From Muscardinus avellanarius (lineage: Eukaryota; Chordata; Mammalia; Rodentia; Gliridae): a stretch of 64,000 bases of DNA. A program made the position numbers and the translations under genes. Position 1 is the stretch's first letter; each line of letters begins with the position of its first letter. Location of the stretch: assembly GCA_963383645.1 (NCBI GenBank), contig OY726565.1, forward strand, positions 27,118,966 through 27,182,965, written 5' to 3'. This document shows positions 56,963 through 64,000 of this stretch, one piece after another. The notes under the pieces are model-generated. The model saw only the letters and a list, made by a program, of their open reading frames with translations, was not told the origin of the DNA and ran no database searches.

Positions 56963-59335
56963 AGTTTTGTTCTTTAAAGTAATTTAAAATTTTGATTTAG
57001 TTTAGAGTTTTGTAACAATTACATGATCACCTTAAGATAACTGAAAATATTCCAAGCTTCACAAAAGCTGGGAAGAGAAGTAGCAAGAGGAGCTTAGGTG
57101 AAGCATTATCAAGCAGGGAAAGAAGGGGACCGCGTGCCCAGCGGCAGCAGGTGATGGGCCGGGGCTGGCACTGTGCGGGCACCCTGGACAAGGCTAGACT
57201 GAGGAGGAGAACAGAGAGCTAAGGGAATCCAAAGTCACTCTCCCCTTATGAATTCATATGCAGGTGGACTGGAAAAGGGGGATGTGGTGGGAAAATAATA
57301 GGAGAGAAAGGAGTGAAATCTTCTCCCTTTCCTTCTACCATGGCCATTTTGCATGGTATCTGGAGTTTTCAGATAGTTAAGAAGATGAGCACAGAGCAGG
57401 ACTGCAGAGCTATCTGCCTCCCAAATATGACTGTAAGAGAGCTGGAAGGTCAGCATTCAAGTAAAAAGATAACACATTTTGTAGGTGGGGCAGAGGTAAA
57501 GGGCTTGAAGCAAGAAGAACTTGCATATCTGCGAGCACTGAGTCACAGACATGTACTGAGCTAGGGGGAGCAGAGATGGCTTGTCAGCCTCCTCTATCAT
57601 TGACTGACTAGTTTATGGATGAGATTATACTGTAACCAGTTTATTGATGGGCTAAGTTCAGCAGCACACACTTTATTTCTTTCTATCATTGCTTTGAAAT
57701 AGGTTCCATGGGATTTCTCAGCACTTGGCTAATATCATAATTCTAGGTCACTTCCTAGGTACAAAACCCAGATCCATTTTCAGCAAAATTCCAGCACCAT
57801 TTAAATTCATGCTAAGAGCATTGCTTTTTTAAGAGCCCTAATTGGTCCTGGAATTGGAGGACAGCCGCAAGGATGGAGGTGAGTTGTGATTTCAGCCTTC
57901 GTCCTTCACCTCTTTCTCTCTCACACACGATGCTAGTTCTCTAGGAAGAGAAAGAAGTAAAAGGCAAAGTCTTCTTATTTAGCAATACAGCTAAATGGGG
58001 GCTAGCATGTCACTGCAGGTGAACAAATATTTTCAACCAGGGACATCTCTGGAGATCCCAACACATCACACTCTTGCTCAGTATGAATGAAGGTCCCTCT
58101 GGCCTGACCTGCCTCTAGGAGCGCATTTTGACATTTTCTCCTGGAGTCCTCTCCACTCCATAAAACACTGTCCTGGGTGTGGACATTCCAGGTGATTTGA
58201 GCCAAGTTAAGTGTTATGGCATTCAGTTCGTCCCCCAGATGAGAAGCAGGTGGCAGACTCTATTTTCACATGTAGTCTTAATTCCTGGGTCCAGCTCAAG
58301 TTCCCCCCTATGCTCCACTCTGAACAGTTCAGAAGAACTTTCACATTCCTAGAGCTCAGTAGCCATTTGACTTGGGCAATGTGGATAGACCTGCCCCGGG
58401 TGTAGACCAATGACGAGCCTTTGATGTAGGAAGTTTCAAAACAGTAATAAAACTGATCAATAGCTGCTTTATAATTCTTACCACAAACTAACAATTTTAA
58501 ACAGTGCCAATGATAAAACATTTCTTATGAGAAAAATATTTTGTTGTTCTAAGTTCTACTAATTGCTACAGTTCTTTTACAGTATTAGTAATACATAGTA
58601 AGCTTTAAATTAGCATGTTGTTATTCTTCAGTAAATATATGCCATAAGAACATTAATTTAAAAGAGTTCCCATTCACTTGTTTGCCCCTGACATTGACTC
58701 ATTTTTATTGGTTCATTTTTGGGAGTAACTTCAGAATAGTTTATAATGTTGGAGCTCATTTCAATTATGATCTGTGACTATAACCCAGGTGACATTCTTG
58801 ATTTAAATAATATATTTGAAATAAAAAATTACAATATGGCAGTCACAATGACAAAGGAACAGAACACAAGTTGTTTCAATTCTATTATTCACTGTGGCTA
58901 CTGGAATTTTTTAATCCCTGTTTAAAATTTAAATGATGAAACAGGAACAAATTGTAAGGAGCATTATTTTTGTTCAGAAAGTACAAATTTTCACTCACTC
59001 AAGAGATACCTTACTTTTAAAAACATTAAACTTAATAAATCACTATTTTTCTCATTTAATTATCATTTAATTGTGTTAAGTTTATTCATTTATTCATTAC
59101 TGTGACAGATAAATGGGTAGGTAGAAATTTTCAAAATATATATTAATGCAATTAAAATATTAATTCATTATTTTATATTATACTAATTATATTTTTGCTT
59201 TATTTTTACTGATGACTACATATATTAAGCTTAATGAAATTATTTCATAGTCTTCATTTATTTTCTAGTTGACATTATTATTTGTTTTATTCTAGGGTTA
59301 TTACTGAGAGGATAAGTGTTTAAAAATGGACCATG
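56963..59335. other. unique DNA, no gene seen
   Basis: About 2.4 kb without SINEs. GC-richer at 57100-57200 and 58040-58400 and very AT-rich at 58900-59300. The minus-strand frame of 104 codons at 58207-58521 has no recognisable motif and no supporting context. Confidence 0.5.
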
Positions 59336-59338
59336 ACT

Positions 59339-59543
59339 AGCCGGGTGTGGTGGCACACATTTGTAATCCCAGTATTTGGGAGGTTGAGACAGGAGGATTG
59401 TGCAGGTTTGAAACCAGCCTCGGCTACTTAATGAAGTTCTCAGCACCTTAGTGAGACCCTGTTTCCAAATAAAACATAAGATAGGTCTGGGAGTGTAGCC
59501 TGGGGGTAGAACTAAGGGTTCCATCCTTAGTAACCCCCCCAAA
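59339..59543 (+). mobile_element. B1-dID SINE
   Basis: 'agccgggtgtggtggcacac' to 'ggttccatccttagtaaccc'. It keeps the older middle ('cctcggctacttaatgaagt') and lacks the hairpin. Confidence 0.88.
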
Positions 59544-59610
59544 TAAAGGTCCATCACTGAATATAGAGGTCAACTGGGGCTGGGGACTAAGACACTAATC
59601 TCCATATTTT

Positions 59611-59990
59611 GTGTTTGATTGCATTAAACTGAAGAGCTTCTGTACAGCAAAGGAAACTATCAAGAACACCAACAGAGAGCTGACAGAATGGGAGAAATTT
59701 TTTGCCAACTATTCCTCCGATAGAGGGCTAATATCTAGAATATACAGAGAACTCAAGAAACTCACTTCTAAGGAAACAAATAACTCAATCAAAAAATGGG
59801 CAAGTGAACTAAATAGACACTTTGCAAAAGAGGAAATTCAAATGGCCAATAAATGTATGAAAAAATTTTCAATATCATTAGCAATCAGAGAGATGCAAAT
59901 CAAAACTACCCTGAGATTTCACCTAACTTCAATTAGAATGGCAATCATTAAAAACACAACAACAAATGCTGGTGAAAGTATGGAGAAGTA
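59611..59990 (+). mobile_element. L1 ORF2 internal fragment with open frame
   Basis: A frame of 126 codons (59611-59991) encodes [42 protein letters not shown] and [15 protein letters not shown], a typical L1 ORF2 C-terminal region. It is cut at both ends, with no 3'UTR or poly(A). It shows the normal, uninverted order across the point where copies A and B switch strand. Confidence 0.9.
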
Positions 59991-60158
59991 GGATATCCAT
60001 ATTTTTCTAATATCTTTCCCAATCCTTCCAAAATGTTCTTTTAAGATTTTTTCCAATTGGGTCCACCATTATTCCAAATGATTTGACTTTAAGATTTAAG
60101 GGAAAATCCTCAGTATCTAGAATTTTACTTCATCTTTCCTGTATTAAAAAATATTTCT

Positions 60159-60375
60159 AGCCAGGTGTACTGGCCCAAGCTTGTAATCCCAGCACTTAAA
60201 AGGCTGAGACAGGAGGATCTTACACCTTCAAAGCCAGCCACGCTGGCTTAAGAGACCCTGTTTCAAAAAAAAAAAAAAGTATAAAATAGGCCTGGGAGAT
60301 ATATATATATTAGGATATTAGGTCTGGGAGTGTAGCCCGGAGGTAGAAGGCCCCTGGGTTCCATCTCCAGTAATT
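60159..60375 (+). mobile_element. young B1-dID SINE with duplicated linker
   Basis: Hairpin arms with loop CAC. The linker contains 'aggcctgggag' and again 'aggtctgggag' with a TA-rich spacer between, then a dID arm ending 'ccatctccagtaat'. Confidence 0.88.
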
Positions 60376-60443
60376 ATATATATATAATATATATATATTA
60401 TATATAATATATATTATATATATTATATAATTTATATATATAT
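60374..60443. repeat. palindromic (TA)n tract
   Basis: About 70 bp of TATA/ATAT with self-complementary blocks, forming the expanded tail of the preceding SINE. It is prone to cruciform formation and length change. Confidence 0.9.
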
Positions 60444-61353
60444 TGTTTCTAAAATTCCTCTACTCACTCCTTCTGTGAAAATACGAAAATATTTGTACAT
60501 GCTTGTGCAGGCTGGAGTATTAATCTAATGGACATCAGGAGAATAACTGTGTCAAGAAGGGGGTACTGTGTGAGCCATTTCCAGGGGCAAGGTGGGAATT
60601 TCCTGTGCAAGGTGGGAATGTGGTACTGATGTGCAAGTGTGTTGTGGGCTGTGGCTGTGCACAGGGGGTCAAGGCCATGCTGGGAGCATCACAGAAGAAT
60701 CAGAACACATAAGAAGGCCAACCAGTCTGGAAGATGGTCCAGAGATATCCTAGTCCAAGGACAGAGACCAAACTTAGGACTTATGTGTGAGCTAGCAATG
60801 CCTGTACTCTTGAAAAGGGAGCTATTAGCCCCAAGGGAGTTCCTGGATTACAACCCAACCTACAAGTGTCTGCAATTTATGGCGTGCTGGAAAAGGACAG
60901 AGCTTGGCTCAATGTAATGGATACTCCCCAGCGTGCTATATACCCCACAAAGCAGGCCATTTATTCTGTTCACTCTGTGTCCATAAGAGTCAGCAAAGTT
61001 GAATTGACATTCAATTCTAACATTTCCTACTCAAGCCCTCAAAGCCCTCTGCTTAGTCCTAACAACCCTCCCCAAAGATGACAGATGATGTGTTGATATC
61101 TTTACACCTTGTTGTTAAATGAGTCTCATTCTCTCAGTTTGAACTCAAATGTCAATTCCTTGATTAAACATTCCAGAAACCCCCAAATTAACTATGTTCT
61201 CATCTGCCTACTCATGACATTCTGAATCCACATCTCTTACCATTTTTTATTTAATTTGGAATCATAATTGATTTGTTTTCACAGCTGTTACCCTTACCAA
61301 ATTTTCAACTCTTTTGAAGTTAGAGTTTATGTCTTACCTACTTTCATATCCTT
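60444..61353. other. unique DNA, no gene seen
   Basis: The part at 60540-60960 is GC-richer and contains a small direct repeat ('gcaaggtgggaat' twice near 60589 and 60607). Plus-strand frames of 92 and 71 codons overlap there but have no recognisable motif. Confidence 0.4.
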
Positions 61354-61363
61354 AGCTCCATCC

Positions 61364-61367
61364 TTTT

Positions 61368-61406
<39 letters not shown>

Positions 61407-61625
61407 TTTGTGTATGTGGGGGGTACAGGGGATGGAACCCAGAGGCATTCTACCTCTGAGCTACACCTCCAGCCCTATTTTTATTCTTTTTTTTATTTTT
61501 AAAACAGAGTCTAAATGAGTTGCAAAGGGCCTCACTAAGTAGGAGCTGAGGCTGTTTACTAACTGGGATCCTCCTGTTTCAGCCTCCTAAATGCTGGGAT
61601 TACAAGCGTGAGCCACCACACCCAG
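61364..61625 (-). mobile_element. B1-dID SINE with (TTTA)n tail
   Basis: A (TTTA)n tract to about 61410, antisense dID ('ggatggaacccagaggcatt') and B1 arm. The flanks 'agctccatcc' (61354-61363) and 'agctccattcc' (61626-61636) are a near-perfect duplication. Confidence 0.9.
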
Positions 61626-61716
61626 CAGCTCCATTCCTTTTTTTTTCTTTTCAGTTTTTAAGAAAAAATTTTTTTAAAAAAATTCCTCAATACTTATTTC
61701 AATAACATATTTGAAG

Positions 61717-61870
61717 GGCGGTTGTGGTGGGACACTACTCTAATCCCAGCATTCGGGAGATGGAGACTGGAGGATCGCAGTTCGTGGACAGCCTCAGTTA
61801 CTTAGCAAGGCACTTTGCAACTCAGTGAGACCTTGTTTCAAAAAATAAAAAGACGAAAAAATAGGACCGG
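61717..61870 (+). mobile_element. B1-dID SINE, truncated dID
   Basis: 'ggcggttgtggtgggacact' to 'tgagaccttgtttcaaaaaa'. The dID arm ends early ('ataggaccggtgc'). Confidence 0.8.
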
Positions 61871-62335
61871 TGCAATAATATCTGGTTAGATCATTTTTCA
61901 ATAGCTTCACTGCTATTGATTCAAACTGTTTCATAAAGAATGCAATTAGGAGTCAGAATTAGTTTACCAGACACATAAAGAAGGAAGGTTTGGGAGTGAA
62001 GGAAAACAAAACAAAATAAAAATCCAAAATAAACCTGAGGGAGGAGAGCAAAGATAAGGTGTTTCTAGCATTACTGAAACAGCGTAGGCCAGAGAACTGG
62101 ATCATCATCGGAAAATAATCTTTTAGGGGTTTGATGTTGGCGAACACTTCTCCGTTTACTGTTAGTCCACCACTTTATTTCTCTTTTGCAAATTCTAATC
62201 TATGGGCCCAGCTAAGCTTCTATTAGAAACCCTTACTAATTTGTGATCTGAAGACAAGATAAAGACATAAGTAGATATATGAATATTCAACTAATCATAC
62301 AGAAGCCACCTTCAAAGTTGGTGTATAGTTTTGAT

Positions 62336-62540
62336 TTGGTTTTGTTTTTGCTTGTTTTGTTTTGGTACTAGGGATTAAAAACAGGGACCTTCTACCTTTG
62401 TGCTATATCAGCCCTTTTTAATTTTTATTTTGAAACAGGGTCTCACTAAGTTGCTGAGTATAGCTTTAAACCTATGATCCTCCTATCTTAGCCTCTCAAT
62501 TACTAGGATTAGAGGTGTTCATCATTGTGCCAGGTTGATA
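62336..62540 (-). mobile_element. B1-dID SINE with target duplication
   Basis: Antisense dID ('actagggattaaaaacaggg') and B1 arm. The duplication TATAGTTTTGAT lies at 62324-62335 and 62541-62552, exact over 12 bp. Confidence 0.92.
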
Positions 62541-62840
62541 TATAGTTTTGATGTAGAAAATCAAAATCCATATGCTGCTGCACTGTCTTACTCCTTACCT
62601 GAATCTCCTATTTATAATCAAATACTCCACTAATACATATGTGCCCCACTTTCTTCAGAAGAGCAAGCAGGTAAAGGTCCAGATCTGCAGGAGTGAAAAT
62701 ACTTAATTTATGAAAGATGTATTTAAATATGGACATTGCAAATATGTAATATTTTACTGCACTAAATGTATTTTGGTTTGGTTTTTATAAGCTTCCGGTT
62801 TCCATAGCTTTATCTGGGGAAAGAGAAAAAAATATTGCAA

Positions 62841-62895
62841 CAGATTGATAACTGATTGATAACTAATTGATAACAGATTGATAACAGATTGATAA
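62841..62895. repeat. 11-bp minisatellite, five copies, each with a GATA motif
   Basis: Five consecutive 11-mers CAGATTGATAA, CTGATTGATAA, CTAATTGATAA, CAGATTGATAA and CAGATTGATAA, each ending in TGATAA. Spacing is exactly 11 bp. Confidence 0.95.
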
Positions 62896-63524
62896 GCAAT
62901 TGAATGCCCTCTAAATCCCAAGTCAAATTCCACTTTCTGAATGAAGCCTTCCCACGTTCAGTTTACTAAGTCAGAATCTCTCATGTCAGCAACTAGGAAG
63001 GAATCTGAGTCACCAAAGGAGAAGATTTCTTACTGTGCCACAAAAGCAATTAAGTGTGACTTCAGAAACTAACATGGTACATAAAATTCTGTGTTGTGTC
63101 TTCTGTCAAGTAATAAAAACTAAAACTGTCTTTCAGAATACTACATGAAAAGCCTCCAAGTACCAGATACTTTTGGCCTCCCATTTAAACCTTTATGTCA
63201 TTTATGCCTTTATGTCTGTCACTGTAGAAACAAAGGAGCTGAATCTCACTTCATTATATGAGTTAGGTCTCCGTAGGTAGACTATTCATCTACTCTTATT
63301 AGAAAAAGAAAATTATGATTTGGTAAGAAACCATTGAACTAAAAATAGTATCTGGGTTTGAAAAGAAACTTTTTCATTTTTGAGGATAGTAAATTTGGGA
63401 AAGTTGCTCTACCTTTCTGAAATAATTTATTCATCTATAAATAAACAAAATGAGCCTACTTCACAGAGCCTTTGTGAAAACGCATTGAGATAATATATAT
63501 TATAATATGGTATGATATAAATAT

Positions 63525-63605
63525 ATATGGTAGTACTAGAGATTGAACCCAGAAACTATCACATACTAGGAAAGTGCTTTACTATGGAGCTCCATCCCCA
63601 TCCCC
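63525..63605 (-). mobile_element. ID-type element with fuller middle region
   Basis: 'agattgaacccagaaactat' is followed by 'cacatactaggaaagtgctt' and 'ggagctccatcccca'. Unlike the dID arms elsewhere, it keeps the segment between the two conserved blocks, so it resembles a complete tRNA-derived ID unit without a B1 partner. Confidence 0.65.
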
Positions 63606-64000
63606 CGCCCATAAAACATATTTTATTCACTATCTGCCAATGAGTAGGTCAGTACAACTTTGTTTATTTAGTTTTTATTTTTAACAACATACTGATAAGA
63701 TGCCTACTCTTTTGTTTATCTATTATTTTCAAAAGAAAAATGTGAGAATCACTAAAGAATGATGTAAAATAAAGTAAACAAGAAGAGCTGTGTGTCATAA
63801 CATAGCATCAAGGAATTTTTCATAACTGGAAAGAGATCTTGAAGGAGCCCTGGGAGGTCTGGGTGAGGCCCTGCAGCTCAAGAAGGAAGGACTGGTTTGG
63901 TAGAATGAGCAGGGAAATAGAAAATAGGTTTGCTGCTGATAATGGTACTGTTTTCACTTGAATTCAATTTTATTTTTTATTATTATTGTTTTATCATCAT

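Noticed and set aside
58207..58521. 104-codon minus-strand frame in unique DNA
   Set aside because: No motif, domain or splice context was recognised, and other frames of similar length occur by chance in this window.
59611..59991. 126-codon open frame considered as a host gene
   Set aside because: The residues are the standard L1 ORF2 C-terminal region, and the frame is cut at both ends.
62841..62895. Regular short repeats considered as a CRISPR-like array
   Set aside because: There are no spacers; the 11-bp units are contiguous, and the genome is mammalian.

Overview
The window is mammalian nuclear DNA with no host protein-coding gene that can be supported. It reads as intergenic or deep intronic sequence from a rodent of the squirrel-related clade, most likely a squirrel, marmot or ground squirrel. 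The main evidence is dozens of copies, on both strands, of a dimeric SINE. Its left arm is B1-like (7SL-derived) and its right arm is a shortened ID-like arm (tRNA-derived), the B1-dID architecture known from Sciuridae and relatives. Mammal-wide fossils (L2, MIR, MER5A, old L1) lie beneath them, and there are rodent-style L1 3' ends and many (GT)n, (GAAA)n and (AAAT)n microsatellites. The species call is an inference.

Layout. 1-5.6 kb: L1 end, SINEs, an L2 3' end and a MIR. 5.6-8 kb: mostly unique AT-rich DNA. 8.1-11.9 kb: an LTR-like segment, an L1 carrying an inversion, SINEs and an old L1. 12-17 kb: unique DNA, then a nested SINE stack at 17.3-17.85 kb. 19.4-25.4 kb: an L1-rich block with a MER5A and a mosaic L1 that shares the inversion junction of the 9-10.5 kb copy. 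27.4-27.65 kb: a broken retrocopy fragment of EIF4E2 (minus strand). 30.9-31.4 kb: a 480-bp LTR splitting a SINE. 33-36 kb: a compound microsatellite and unique DNA. 37.87-39.34 kb: a 1.47-kb solo LTR of betaretrovirus/ERVK style on the minus strand. 39.9-41.2 kb: an L1 that itself carries a 55-bp L1 insertion with a 19-bp target-site duplication. 41.8-53.5 kb: SINEs, old L1 and a twin-primed L1 with a perfect 12-bp duplication. 53.8-64 kb: SINEs, microsatellites, another L1 segment and a 5 x 11-bp GATA-motif repeat.

Nothing here works together as a pathway. The content is a record of L1-driven retroposition. L1 machinery moved itself, the SINEs and the EIF4E2 mRNA, and retroviral LTRs were added on top. 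The most useful observations are: (1) two L1 copies with the same internal inversion junction; (2) a young CpG-rich SINE subfamily whose B1 arm has acquired a short hairpin with conserved arms and variable loops; (3) the long solo LTR; (4) a very short L1 insertion with a long duplication; and (5) the GATA-spaced minisatellite. Repeat boundaries were read by eye and are approximate unless a target-site duplication is quoted.
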